A program made the position numbers and the translations under genes. The notes under the pieces are model-generated. The model did no database searches. It was not told where the DNA came from and worked only from the letters and a program-made list of their open reading frames with translations. From positions 32,716-96,715 of the forward strand of contig NZ_AUMH01000015.1 of assembly GCF_000430585.1 (NCBI RefSeq): DNA of 64,000 nt, given 5' to 3'. The stretch is from Alicyclobacillus herbarius DSM 13609 (GTDB lineage: Bacteria; Bacillota; Bacilli; Alicyclobacillales; Alicyclobacillaceae). Positions 28,277 through 36,876 of the stretch are shown one piece after another (position 1 is the first letter of the stretch; each line of letters starts with the position of its first letter).

Positions 28277-29566
28277 GTGTCGTTTGTCAGTTTTCAAGAA
28301 GGTCGCTGTACCATACATATCCTTGGGACCCCGCAATTTCACACTCGCCATATCAATGTCAAAATGACGAAGCCAATCCGTCGACCCGATGTGACGGCCA
28401 CGGCCATGCTCCCCTATCTCTGGATGGAGGGGACGAGCACATACCCATCCGCCCTGGAGATTATTCGCCGCAGCGATACGCTCTTCGGAACGGTTCTGCA
28501 GACCGGGGTGGGCAAGCGCGGCAGTCGGCAGATGGTTGAGGCGTACGCAGGTTTTGCTGCCGCGAAGGCAGATGATACGTTGTTTTCCGATGTACTGGCG
28601 TTGGTGTTGGAGATTATGTTTGATCCGGCGACCGTGGACGGAACCTTTCCCGAGGGTCACGTAGAACGTCAACGGGTGTTACACCAAAAGCGCATTGCCA
28701 GTGTTTATGACGATAAGATTCAATACGCGTATGAACGGTGTATGGCTGAAGTGGCCAGGGGTCGACCGGAGTCCCTGCCGCGCTTGGGGTTTACCGAGGA
28801 CCTCAAGGACTGCACTGGTGCACGCTTATGGCAGGCCTATCAAGACCTTTGCGACGAGGCTGACATTCATGTCTATGTGGTGGGGCCCATATCCGATGCC
28901 GAGGCGCAAGCAAAAATCATCCTCAGTCGGATCAATGCCGCGTTTACCCGTTTGTCCACACGCGCACCCGAGTCTGAGTCTGTGGTACAAGCGCTCCCTG
29001 TACGTGCCGGTCAGGAGCGGCAGGTGGTCGATGAGCAGTCCGTGGTGCAAGGAAAGCTCAATTTGGGTATCCGTACGGGGATATCTTATAAAGACGAAAG
29101 CTATCCCGCGTTGTTGGTGGCCAATGGGATTCTCGGGGGATTTCCACACTCGAAGCTGTTCCGCAATGTACGTGAAAAGGCCAGTTTGGCTTACTACGCA
29201 TCCAGCCGTTTGGACGCGTTGACTGGCGTCATTTCAGTGCAAACCGGGATTGAGGTGGCCAACTACGACAGAGTGCTTGCCATCATAAAAGAACAGATTC
29301 AAGCATTGAGAAACGGCGATGTAGACGAAAACGAACTCGACTATACAAAACGGGGTTTGCGAAACCAGTATCAGGTAATGCTCGATCAACCGATGACGAT
29401 GGCGGATCAACACTTTGTCGGTGTGTTAGCTGGGAACCCTCGTTCCATTCCTGAGCTGTTGACGGCCATTGACCAGGTCACACCCGCAGACGTGGCCCAG
29501 GTCGCGGCGAATTGGACAGTGGATATCGTCTATTTTCTCAAAGGGCGGGTGCAGACCAGTGCGTGA
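28277..29566 (+). CDS. ymfF: M16-family peptidase-like protein YmfF (inactive partner)
   Basis: A 429-residue protein of the insulinase (M16) fold, matching the size of B. subtilis YmfF. The zinc motif HxxEH expected near residue 50 is absent (TAMLPYLWMEGTSTYPS), so this is the non-catalytic half of a heterodimer with YmfH. It ends with typical M16 C-terminal helices (ALRNGDVDENELDYTKRGLRNQYQ). GTG 28277 is my choice of start, about 7 bases after GGGGTG; GTG 28268 is an alternative. Its end overlaps ymfH by 8 bases, showing tight coupling. Confidence 0.88.
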   Translation: MSFVSFQEGRCTIHILGTPQFHTRHINVKMTKPIRRPDVTATAMLPYLWMEGTSTYPSALEIIRRSDTLFGTVLQTGVGKRGSRQMVEAYAGFAAAKADDTLFSDVLALVLEIMFDPATVDGTFPEGHVERQRVLHQKRIASVYDDKIQYAYERCMAEVARGRPESLPRLGFTEDLKDCTGARLWQAYQDLCDEADIHVYVVGPISDAEAQAKIILSRINAAFTRLSTRAPESESVVQALPVRAGQERQVVDEQSVVQGKLNLGIRTGISYKDESYPALLVANGILGGFPHSKLFRNVREKASLAYYASSRLDALTGVISVQTGIEVANYDRVLAIIKEQIQALRNGDVDENELDYTKRGLRNQYQVMLDQPMTMADQHFVGVLAGNPRSIPELLTAIDQVTPADVAQVAANWTVDIVYFLKGRVQTSA

Positions 29567-30848
29567 GGTTTATGTGGAACCGCTAGAAATGACACTTCAT
29601 CACGATACGCTAGACAACGGCTTAACCGTTGTGCTTCTACCGATGAAAGGGTTTCAGCAAACGTTTGCGTCGCTGACAACCCGTTTTGGCTCCATTCATC
29701 AAGCGTTTCAGGTCGCCGGCAGCAATGAAGAACTCATCGTACCGGACGGCGTCGCCCATTTCTTGGAGCACAAAATGTTCGATATGCCGACTGGCGATGT
29801 CTTTCGCGATTTTGCCCAACATGGCGCCGCAGCCAACGCGTTTACCAGCTTTGAGCAAACAACCTACTTGTTTTCCTGCACGGAGGATTTGCTCGAAAAC
29901 GTCAATATCCTGCTCAACTACGTACAAGAACCCTACTTTACCGAGGAGAGCGTGGAAAAGGAAAAGGGCATCATCTGTCAAGAAATTCGGATGTATGACG
30001 ACAATCCGGATTGGCGCTGTTTCTTCACGCTGTTGGACTGTCTGTATCAACGTCATCCCTTACGCATTCCCATCGCCGGGACCGTTGAAAGCATCGCCCA
30101 GATTGATGCAAGCTTGCTCTATAAATGTTATGAGACGTTTTATCATCCGGGGAACATGTTGTTTTTTGCCGCCGGTGGGTTCGATCCGGCCGCACTGCGC
30201 ACTGTGCTTGAGGACAACCAGAAGAAGAAAACGTTCCGTAAGTGGCTACATGTACACCCCAAGCCTGTGGAAGAACCGAAAGAGATTTCCTGTTCACGCA
30301 GGACGGCTCAACTGGGTGTGAGCCAACCGCGTTGTCTGATTGGCTGGAAAGACCGCCAGACGGGGCTGCGAGGGGAAGGTCTGCTGCGGCAGGAGCTGCT
30401 GACGGGGGTCATTTTGGATACGCTGTTTGGACGGGGAAGCGAGTGTTACCACCAGCTGCTCGACGAAGGGCTGATTGATCAACACTTTTCCTGGGAGTAC
30501 GAGGTATCGAACAGTTACGGTTATACACTTCTTGGCGGAAACACGACCAATCCCGATTCGTTGTTGGAACGGGTGGACCGTACGGTCACGCGTGCCATCG
30601 AGAATGGGCTGTCCGAGGAATCGTTCCGGCGCAACGTACGCAAAGCGATTGGACGGTTTGTCATGGGGGTTGATTCACCGGCCGGGGTTGCTCGAAACTA
30701 CACGGCGTACTGGGTCAAGGGCGTGGACTGGATGAACGCCATTCAGGTCTTGAATGACTTGAGGCTGGAGGAAGCAGAGGCACGCCTCCGCGAACATCTC
30801 GTTCCGGACCAGCGCGCCATCTCCATCGTGGAACCTGTATCCCCATAA
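29559..30848 (+). CDS. ymfH: M16-family zinc peptidase YmfH
   Basis: A 429-residue M16 peptidase. It has the inverted zinc motif VAHFLEHKMFD (HFLEH) and, about 75 residues on, the third metal ligand Glu region (EEESVEKEKGIICQEIRMY-like segment). With YmfF it should form a cytoplasmic protease chamber that degrades peptides or trims a precursor; related pairs include AlbE/AlbF. GTG 29559 is supported by AAGGGCGGG upstream and the overlap with ymfF. In B. subtilis further genes (ymfI, ymfJ, ymfM, pgsA) follow; here the operon stops, and queE converges. Confidence 0.9.
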   Translation: MREVYVEPLEMTLHHDTLDNGLTVVLLPMKGFQQTFASLTTRFGSIHQAFQVAGSNEELIVPDGVAHFLEHKMFDMPTGDVFRDFAQHGAAANAFTSFEQTTYLFSCTEDLLENVNILLNYVQEPYFTEESVEKEKGIICQEIRMYDDNPDWRCFFTLLDCLYQRHPLRIPIAGTVESIAQIDASLLYKCYETFYHPGNMLFFAAGGFDPAALRTVLEDNQKKKTFRKWLHVHPKPVEEPKEISCSRRTAQLGVSQPRCLIGWKDRQTGLRGEGLLRQELLTGVILDTLFGRGSECYHQLLDEGLIDQHFSWEYEVSNSYGYTLLGGNTTNPDSLLERVDRTVTRAIENGLSEESFRRNVRKAIGRFVMGVDSPAGVARNYTAYWVKGVDWMNAIQVLNDLRLEEAEARLREHLVPDQRAISIVEPVSP

Positions 30849-30855
30849 AAGACGG

Positions 30856-30917
30856 CTTAAAGTGTGTGTCTGGGGCTAGCCCGGCCTAAACGGGACAACA
30901 GTCCACTGGACCGTTGT
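30856..30917 (+). repeat. Dispersed 19-bp motif plus hairpin after ymfH
   Basis: CTTAAAGTGTGTGTCTGGG (30856-30874) begins 8 bases after the ymfH stop. A hairpin follows: ACAAC-A-GTCCA / TGGAC-C-GTTGT at 30895-30917. No T-run. Confidence 0.45.
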
Positions 30918-30940
30918 CTGGCGACCAGGCCGACAACCTC

Positions 30941-31681
30941 TTAAACGCCTCGGCGGTCGGGATCCCAGATGACCTTGTGCAACTGCAGGCTCAGTTTCAC
31001 ATCTTTTACATGGTGCTCGTGCATCAGTTCAACGAGGCGGGCGGGAGGCATGGAGCCAAACACTGGGCTGAACAAGGGTTGGCCCTGTTTGACCCATGAC
31101 CGGAGGACCTTTAAGGCGGTATAAAAGTCCGCCTCGTCTGCAATCACGAACTTAATTTCGTCGCGCTCTGTGAGCAGTTCGTAGTTGCTGCGTATCATTC
31201 GCGCCTCTTCGCCGCTGGAGGGCAATTTATAATCCAGGATGAAACGCAGCTTTCGAGCTGCCAGCGGGTTTTCTAGACGCAGCGTCGCAAACGGGGCGAG
31301 ATCGACTGCTCCTCCGGTTTCCACGTGCACGTCCTTAAGACATGGAAGTTGAACCAATTCCTGAATCAGGAACAGCACTTTATCTGTGTACAGCAAGGGT
31401 TCGCCGCCTGTCAGGCAAACGTAGTGATTGCCAAACTCCTTCACCTTTTCAATAATCTCTTGGATAGACGCGGAAAAGGCGGGGGCGTGCGGCGCATAGC
31501 TGTAAGGGGTGTCACACCACCGACAGCGCAGGTTGCAGTTGTATAAACGAACGAATGTGGTGGGGAACCCTGCCTTCGTTCCCTCTCCCTCGATGGTGGA
31601 AAACAGTTCGACCAGCGGCAAACGTACGGTGGCTGGTGTGGACGATTGAACTGCCAAGGCTTCCTGGGAATTATTGTCCAT
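30941..31681 (-). CDS. queE: 7-carboxy-7-deazaguanine synthase QueE
   Basis: A 246-residue radical-SAM enzyme making 7-carboxy-7-deazaguanine from 6-carboxytetrahydropterin, a step to queuosine. The cluster motif is CNLRCRWCD (Cys49, Cys53, Cys56), preceded by the QueE block FSTIEGEGTKAGFPTTFVRL; LTGGEPLLY is the SAM-binding GGE segment. Its start lies inside the end of queD (11-base overlap), so the two are one operon. QueC and QueF are not in this window. Confidence 0.94.
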   Translation of the reverse strand: MDNNSQEALAVQSSTPATVRLPLVELFSTIEGEGTKAGFPTTFVRLYNCNLRCRWCDTPYSYAPHAPAFSASIQEIIEKVKEFGNHYVCLTGGEPLLYTDKVLFLIQELVQLPCLKDVHVETGGAVDLAPFATLRLENPLAARKLRFILDYKLPSSGEEARMIRSNYELLTERDEIKFVIADEADFYTALKVLRSWVKQGQPLFSPVFGSMPPARLVELMHEHHVKDVKLSLQLHKVIWDPDRRGV

Positions 31682-32153
31682 TGTCTTCCATCCACTCCCG
31701 CTTCAGCATGGCGCTGCTCGTCGGTGTTTCATATAGGCAGAGTTCTTCAAGGCGCAACCCACGTGCCTTCCATCCTTCGTGAGCCAGTTGGTTGTCCAGT
31801 TGCTCCCATATCCAAACAATGAGGTTCTCTGCGCTGGTATTCATAGGCGGCAGAACCTCGTTGAGATACCGGTGGTCGAGCCGTTTTGCGATGGTTTCCT
31901 CGTAAATCCGCTTTAGGTCGGCGAAATCCATGCACAGCCCGCGCTCATCTGGGATGCCGCTGACGGTGATTACGAGACGGTACGTATGGCCATGCAGGCT
32001 CTGACACTTGCCTTCATAAAGATGCAGGTGATGGGCTGCGTCGAATGTAAACTCCTTGCGTACGGCGACTCGTTTTTGATGGTATCGGAGCTGGCCCGGG
32101 TGAATATCTTCATGCAGGCGTTGAATCTTTTTCGGGATCTCGTATTCCCCCAT
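31671..32153 (-). CDS. queD: 6-carboxytetrahydropterin synthase QueD
   Basis: A 160-residue PTPS-fold enzyme that converts 7,8-dihydroneopterin triphosphate to 6-carboxytetrahydropterin. Zinc and catalytic residues: FDAAHHLHLYEGKCQSLHGH (His41/42 region, Cys50, His54, His56), DHRYLNE and the late Glu in CLYETPTSS. ATG 32153 follows GGAGGAGGG; the longer frame to 32258 is not supported. N-terminal 30 residues (EYEIPKKIQRLHEDIHPGQL) extend beyond the common core. Operon with queE. No preQ1 riboswitch core was found in the 180 bases upstream. Confidence 0.93.
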   Translation of the reverse strand: MGEYEIPKKIQRLHEDIHPGQLRYHQKRVAVRKEFTFDAAHHLHLYEGKCQSLHGHTYRLVITVSGIPDERGLCMDFADLKRIYEETIAKRLDHRYLNEVLPPMNTSAENLIVWIWEQLDNQLAHEGWKARGLRLEELCLYETPTSSAMLKREWMEDNGQ

Positions 32154-32331
32154 GAAAAGCCCTCCTCCCATGACAGCATGATGCCGCGAATCGGGACTGG
32201 AGTCAAACCGGATCGATGCGCCGCAGACATTGCAGGAATGGGCCGAATTTCCTATCAAAAGTTAAGGGAGTGGAAACACAGATAGGAGGGTCTCGTGAAG
32301 CTTACATACGGATTGGACGAATCCCTACATC

Positions 32332-32490
32332 TCATAGGTTTACGGTCATGTGTGCGTCGTCCAGTTCGTCCTGGGTGATTCCAATTACCTAACCGTTGTC
32401 TCTGGTGTGGTGGTTCAACAGCTTATGAATCAGTGTCATGTCCTTTCCTTGCTTGTACGTGTGATAAGCGAACGTCTTTCATCCGGATGG
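32332..32490 (-). pseudogene. Relic of a tyrosine recombinase (phage integrase) C-terminus
   Basis: On the minus strand, frame by frame, the stretch reads KTF-A, then YHTYKQGKDMTLIHKLLNH, then after a damaged segment VIGITQDELDDAHMTVNL and a stop. This matches the end of integrase-family recombinases: (R)KTFxYHxYKxGxDxxLIxKLLNHSSxxxTLRYIGIxQ. The arginine of the first box is replaced by a stop codon (TGA at 32479-32481 region), and the tyrosine box TLRYIGI is broken by TAG just before VIGI. Only about 50 codons remain. It lies between queD and the Rieske gene and marks an old insertion point. Confidence 0.7.
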
Positions 32491-32516
32491 TCTACAGCTG
32501 TTTCAGCTGTCTAAGG

Positions 32517-33575
32517 TCAACTCGTGTAGGATGAGCTCAGTCCGAGTTCCTTCAGTTTTTTGCGATAATGAATCGAAGCGAGATCCGCCGCGATGTGGGC
32601 TTCGGTCTGTAAATCGAGCGGCAGTTCCTCAGGCTTCTGGGATTCTATGATGGCCTTGTCTTCGACAAAAATCTGTAGATTGAACTTACGCGTCTCTTCC
32701 ACGGGGGAAGTTTTGTCAAAGTTCCGTGCCAGAGGACTAAAGAGTCGAGTCATTCGGGAGGACATCGGGAGGGGGGCGTTCAAAATCACCAAGCGCCCGT
32801 CATTCGGAAAGTGCACGGTAAGCTTGGCCGCGAACGGCGGGTACACGTCAAACACCCGCAGCCACTGGAAGTTTGGGGGAGCCAGGTGTTGCAATGCCTT
32901 CGGATAGTTGCTGACCGTGCTCAGGTACTCGACATGCAAACCGTAGTCGGTGGTTTCGACCGTATAACTGGGCACGTAAGGATTGTTTCGGTCCCCAAAG
33001 CTCTCACTGTGTACCCACGCAAAGTGCGCGACGTCTAGGAAACCTTCCATCTGCCGCCCAGCCGATCCCGCAATATCAATTGTAGGCGGCATAATGCCCT
33101 GGAACTCCGGATTGTCCCATTCGGGGAAAGGCGGCAGCGTTTCCCGCGTCCCGTTCAATGTCGTCCAGATTAGGCCGTAACGTTCAATCGCCGGGAACAC
33201 ATGGATTTTTAACTTGGGGGAAATTCCGTCCGTTTGTTGTCGGGCTGGGACCGCGGTACACCGGCCATCGGTTCCATACCGGAAACCGTGGTAAGGACAA
33301 ACGATTTCATTGCCTTCGACCCAACCCAGACTCAGCGGCACACCACGATGGGCGCACAGATCCCGGGCCACCACTGCCACCCCGTTTGCTCGATAGCAGA
33401 CGAGGTCCACATCCAAGAGCCTCGTGGGCACGGGTTTTTCGTTCACTTCGGCGGACGTTGCGACTGGAAACCAGTACTCGGAAAGGATGACGAAGTCCTC
33501 CGGATTGAAGCTGCAATTTCTCGGAGGAACTACCTTTCTCCAGCGATCCTCCAAAGATTTATCCCTGTCCTTCAC
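32517..33575 (-). CDS. Rieske non-heme iron oxygenase, large subunit
   Basis: A 352-residue ring-hydroxylating/demethylating oxygenase. Rieske cluster ligands: Cys74, His76 (CAHRGVPLSLG) and Cys93, His96 (CPYHGFRYG). The mononuclear iron site is GFLDVAHFAWVHSESFGD (DxxHxxxxH). Size and layout resemble vanillate demethylase VanA, toluenesulfonate TsaM and related alpha-only enzymes; a partner reductase is not nearby. GTG 33575 follows AAGGAGGG. Substrate unknown; aromatic ethers, amines or sterol-like compounds are possible. The gene sits next to an integrase relic and an EamA transporter, suggesting acquired catabolic or biosynthetic function. Confidence 0.9.
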   Translation of the reverse strand: MKDRDKSLEDRWRKVVPPRNCSFNPEDFVILSEYWFPVATSAEVNEKPVPTRLLDVDLVCYRANGVAVVARDLCAHRGVPLSLGWVEGNEIVCPYHGFRYGTDGRCTAVPARQQTDGISPKLKIHVFPAIERYGLIWTTLNGTRETLPPFPEWDNPEFQGIMPPTIDIAGSAGRQMEGFLDVAHFAWVHSESFGDRNNPYVPSYTVETTDYGLHVEYLSTVSNYPKALQHLAPPNFQWLRVFDVYPPFAAKLTVHFPNDGRLVILNAPLPMSSRMTRLFSPLARNFDKTSPVEETRKFNLQIFVEDKAIIESQKPEELPLDLQTEAHIAADLASIHYRKKLKELGLSSSYTS

Positions 33576-33625
33576 GAAAAGATCCCTCCTTGTTTTTTTC
33601 ACGGGCGACACTGCGATTTGATGTG

Positions 33626-34546
33626 TCAAATGAACGACGACGAGCCGTACATGAGGATTGACAGAACACCGCACACGACCAAAGCTGTCGCCACGTAGGA
33701 CACCCAGGTAAATTTCTCAAGTCCTCGAAAAAACAATGAGGATAGAATCGACACAATGATGGGTTGCATGCCAAGGATCACCGCAACCGTCGAGACGGAC
33801 GCGGCAGCTATGGATATGAAAGACGTAAGTACTCCCAACGCAGACAGAACACTCGCAGCAAAGATGTCGAGACTACGGTGGTGAACATAAAATTTTGTGT
33901 GATCGACGAGACGGCCGGTCCAAATTAAATAGAGGGCGTACGCGAGAGTTGCTACGGTCAAATCTACAGCAGCTCCAAGCAGTACAGGGACCTGGTCTGC
34001 GCCCATTTTTCGCAGAAGATGTCCGATGCTTTGGAATAGGGCGGACACTAGGCCGAATAGAATGCCTTCTTCAACGGGCGTCATCCACCCGCGTTCACCC
34101 GTTTTCGTCCTTTCCATGATCAACAGGGCAATGCTCGCGAGCATAAATATAAAGCCAAGTTTGTCGCCTAGGCCGAGTGGTTCCCGGAGGAAAATGACCG
34201 CGATTGCGACCGTCATCATTGGTGCGACGGATTTAATGACAATCCCGCGGGTGGCGCCGAGTCGAGAAATCGAAGCAAGAAGCGTCATCCGGCTCAAGAA
34301 GTTCCAACTCAATCCGGCTAGGAGGCAGTACAAAAGAGGCATGCGCCACGCTGGACCGATATGGAATTCGGCTGGCGCCGATAGCAAACGAACCAGACAT
34401 GCCGAAATTAAGATGATGGTGCTTATCACCAGCATGGGCAGCAATCCGTTGTCCGATGTTTCTCCCTTTATTTGGGCGCGATTGACGTAGATGTAGGAAA
34501 GTCCAAATGAGAGCACGGATACGACTGCTGTCACTTCACCCCGCAA
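33626..34546 (-). CDS. EamA/DMT-family transporter
   Basis: A 306-residue drug/metabolite-superfamily protein with ten hydrophobic segments in two five-helix halves; the block VAIAVIFLREPLGLGDKLGF at the end of the first half and the matching segment SSLFFRGLEKFTWVSYVATA in the second are the EamA repeat signature. TTG 34546 follows TTAGGAGG at 8 bases. It lies 50 bases upstream of the Rieske gene on the same strand and may export or import its substrate. Base composition looks more AT-rich than the flanks. Confidence 0.85.
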   Translation of the reverse strand: MRGEVTAVVSVLSFGLSYIYVNRAQIKGETSDNGLLPMLVISTIILISACLVRLLSAPAEFHIGPAWRMPLLYCLLAGLSWNFLSRMTLLASISRLGATRGIVIKSVAPMMTVAIAVIFLREPLGLGDKLGFIFMLASIALLIMERTKTGERGWMTPVEEGILFGLVSALFQSIGHLLRKMGADQVPVLLGAAVDLTVATLAYALYLIWTGRLVDHTKFYVHHRSLDIFAASVLSALGVLTSFISIAAASVSTVAVILGMQPIIVSILSSLFFRGLEKFTWVSYVATALVVCGVLSILMYGSSSFI

Positions 34547-34649
34547 ATGAATGCCTCCTAAGTGATGCGTGAACAGGCTTGTTTCACGATATGACCTCCC
34601 ATGTCAAAGTATGCCCGGTGATAAGGGACGAGGATTACGGCGGCGTAGC

Positions 34650-35132
34650 TCAGTACTTGATTTTATGGTTCGACTCTTGCCATTTGCGGAAAGGTACGTC
34701 ACTACCGGGAAGAACAATTTGTTTCATCTTGATGACCCTTTGGTCTTGAGGCAAGTAGAGCTGTTCGAAGATAAATTCATCGTCGAACCCGATTTTCGCC
34801 GCCGCTTCTTTTGTACAGGCGTAATAGACAGCTTTTGGCCTGGCCCAATAGATAGCTCCCATGCACATCGGACACGGCTCGCAGCTCGTATAAATCTCAC
34901 AGTCCGTCAATTGGAAGTCATTCAGATATCGGCACGCCCCGCGAATGGCCTGAATTTCGGCATGGGCTGTCGGATCGTTCGTCGCCGTCACCTCGTTCCG
35001 TCCTACACTGATGACTTTCTGATCTTTGACGACAATGGCGCCAAACGGTCCGCCGTGATTGCTGTCCACATTTTCAGCGGCCAACTTGATTACCCGCTCA
35101 ATGAACGCTTCCTGTTTCAACAATATGTTCAA
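34650..35132 (-). CDS. guaD: Guanine deaminase
   Basis: A 160-residue cytidine-deaminase-fold enzyme, very close in pattern to B. subtilis GuaD (156 residues), which converts guanine to xanthine. The zinc site is HAE (His57, Glu59) and PCPMC (Cys87, Cys90), with NDPTAHAEIQAIRGACR and GAIYWARPKAVYYA matching. Start is uncertain: TTG 35132 has GAGGTGAGGG only 3 bases before it, and the second of two TTGs at 35118-35123 has a wider gap. No purine riboswitch was found in the leader. It may be part of the acquired segment with the Rieske and EamA genes. Confidence 0.93.
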   Translation of the reverse strand: MNILLKQEAFIERVIKLAAENVDSNHGGPFGAIVVKDQKVISVGRNEVTATNDPTAHAEIQAIRGACRYLNDFQLTDCEIYTSCEPCPMCMGAIYWARPKAVYYACTKEAAAKIGFDDEFIFEQLYLPQDQRVIKMKQIVLPGSDVPFRKWQESNHKIKY

Positions 35133-35565
35133 ATACCCTCACCTCTGGTCTCCGAACGGTGTCGGTAGAGAGTACGTTCATTTGTACGCACAGGAGAGGT
35201 AAGACGGAATAAGTCAATAGCCTATTTTTCAGCCATGCACCAAGTCGAAGTTGTGGTATCCGTCAGAACTCCTGTTGAACAACTATAATGCTTTGCATAC
35301 TTGGCTTTCTATTTGACGCGAGCACTGGTTCGTCCATTCGTCAATCGGTTATTACGTCAGGCCAGCTTGGACAGAGAGGTTTTTCGAAATGTCAAACCTC
35401 GTCACTTGGTTCTGGTCTTTAAGCACAATCTCGTGTACTCTAGTTTTTATAGGTAGCGTTCTCCTTTCCTGATTCCCCCAATTCCGTTACAATAAACGAA
35501 GTCAGGAGACCGTCACCTTCAAATTTCCACGAAATTCGGGACTACGCCTAGGGAGGAATCCTGAT
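35133..35565. other. 433-base region without a convincing gene
   Basis: This gap between divergent guaD and the first hotdog gene is AT-richer than average. It holds a 7-bp inverted repeat GAGGTTT/AAACCTC (35377-35401) and a plus-strand frame of about 50 codons ending at 35454 (LDREVFRNVKPRHLVLVFKH is part of it) with no start signal or family match. It could be decayed coding sequence. No riboswitch, tRNA or insertion-sequence end was recognised. Confidence 0.4.
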
Positions 35566-35970
35566 TTGCAGCTGGAAGCGACTCACATGATGAAGACACT
35601 CGGCATCGAAATTGTCGAGTTGGAAAAGGACCGGGTCGTGATGACGATGCCCGTTGACGACCGAACGCGCCAGCCGTATGGCATGCTGCACGGTGGGGCA
35701 TCGGTGGCCCTTGCGGAATCGGCGGCCAGCTTTGGCACCGCCTTGAATCTCGACCTGGAGAAGCAAATGGGCGTCGGCCTGGAAATCAGTGCGAATCATA
35801 TTCGTCCAAAATCGGATGGGCAGGTCACGGCCACGGCGGTCCCCGTGCATCGTGGGCGAACAACCATGGTCTGGGATATCCGGATTACCGATGAACAAGG
35901 ACGCTTAATCTGTGTATCTCGTTGTACCGTGGCTGTGGTATCTCGGGAAAGGGCTGGTGAGAGTCAATGA
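35566..35970 (+). CDS. PaaI/MenI-type hotdog thioesterase
   Basis: A 134-residue hotdog-fold acyl-CoA thioesterase. PYGMLHGGASVALAESAAS is the PaaI-type active-site block, with HGG and the catalytic acidic residue on the following helix (ALAE). Related enzymes hydrolyse phenylacetyl-CoA derivatives or 1,4-dihydroxy-2-naphthoyl-CoA in menaquinone synthesis. TTG 35566 follows GGGAGGA at about 8 bases. The stop overlaps the next start (ATGA), beginning a three-gene thioesterase operon. The true substrate cannot be told. Confidence 0.88.
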   Translation: MQLEATHMMKTLGIEIVELEKDRVVMTMPVDDRTRQPYGMLHGGASVALAESAASFGTALNLDLEKQMGVGLEISANHIRPKSDGQVTATAVPVHRGRTTMVWDIRITDEQGRLICVSRCTVAVVSRERAGESQ

Positions 35971-36377
35971 GGCACGTCACGACGATTCGTGTCCGGTTTT
36001 CGGATACGGATATGTTTGGGCATGTGAACAATGCGCGTTATTTTACCTATATGGAGGAGGCGCGCGTCAAGTTTCTGGAAGACGTGGTGGGTGCCGATGA
36101 ACTTCCGACCATTTTGGCTTCCGCCAAGGTTGATTTTCGCGGACAGACGTTTTTCCGAGATTGTGTTCGCATTGAGACGTGGATCAGTCGAATTGGCCAC
36201 AAGAGTTTTGAGTTTTCGTATCGAATGACACGGGACAACACGGGAGAGTTGTTGTTTGAAGGCTCCACCGTTCTCGTCTGTTACGATTACGAGCGCATGG
36301 AATCAATCCCTATTCCGCCTGAGTGGAGAGTAAAACTGGAGGAATACCTTGAACCGCTGGATACGCCGGCGTACTGA
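35967..36377 (+). CDS. 4-hydroxybenzoyl-CoA-type hotdog thioesterase (YbgC/FadM-like)
   Basis: A 136-residue hotdog protein of the 4HBT/YbgC branch. The motif RFSDTDMFGHVNNARYFTYM includes the catalytic Asp (DxDxxGHVNN), and the segment RIGHKSFEFSYRMTRD is typical. It should hydrolyse acyl-CoA in the cytoplasm; FadM/YbgC relatives act on long-chain or branched intermediates. It starts at ATG 35967 overlapping the previous stop by four bases. Its end overlaps the extended frame of the third gene. Confidence 0.9.
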   Translation: MRHVTTIRVRFSDTDMFGHVNNARYFTYMEEARVKFLEDVVGADELPTILASAKVDFRGQTFFRDCVRIETWISRIGHKSFEFSYRMTRDNTGELLFEGSTVLVCYDYERMESIPIPPEWRVKLEEYLEPLDTPAY

Positions 36378-36429
36378 CGACACGGGTTATGGTGTCGTTA
36401 CATCATGTGCAGCCCGGGAGGTATACTCG

Positions 36430-36855
36430 TTGTTCAAACAAGAAATCGTGGTTCGCTTTGGGGAATGCGACGGCTTGGGGCATGTCAACAACACGACGTA
36501 CTTTACCTACATGGAGCATGCCCGAATCGATGTGTTTCGGTTGTTTAACCCCACCTTATCTGTAGCCGCATGGAACCTGATTGCTGCGTCAACGCGCTGC
36601 GACTTCCTCCAGCAGGCCACCTATGCGCAAACCTTAACCATTTACACCTGGATTGGCCGAATTGGGAACCGCAGTTTTGACGTGGAACACGCGATTCAGG
36701 CCGAGGACGGGTCCTGGGTGGCGCGAGGCCAAGCCACCTTAGTCACGTTCGATTACACCCGAAACGCGTCACGCCCTTTAAGCGACGAGGAGCGACGCGC
36801 GCTGGAGGGGCACTGCCAGGCACCGGCAAACGTTCCGGACCTGCACGCGCGCTGA
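36430..36855 (+). CDS. Second 4HBT/YbgC-type hotdog thioesterase
   Basis: A 141-residue hotdog protein related to its neighbour: VRFGECDGLGHVNNTTYFTYM against RFSDTDMFGHVNNARYFTYM, with Glu-Cys-Asp in the catalytic position. TTG 36430 follows GGGAGG at 8-9 bases. The upstream in-frame ATG at 36349 would overlap the previous gene and has no Shine-Dalgarno site. The pair 35967 and 36430 probably arose by duplication and then diverged; the second keeps the Asp of DxxGHVNN but changes flanking residues, suggesting another substrate. Confidence 0.87.
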   Translation: MFKQEIVVRFGECDGLGHVNNTTYFTYMEHARIDVFRLFNPTLSVAAWNLIAASTRCDFLQQATYAQTLTIYTWIGRIGNRSFDVEHAIQAEDGSWVARGQATLVTFDYTRNASRPLSDEERRALEGHCQAPANVPDLHAR

Positions 36856-36876
36856 GGAGGATCGATGGCCATGCAC

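Noticed and set aside
35133..35460. Purine riboswitch before guaD
   Set aside because: Searched by eye for the conserved three-way-junction core; not found.
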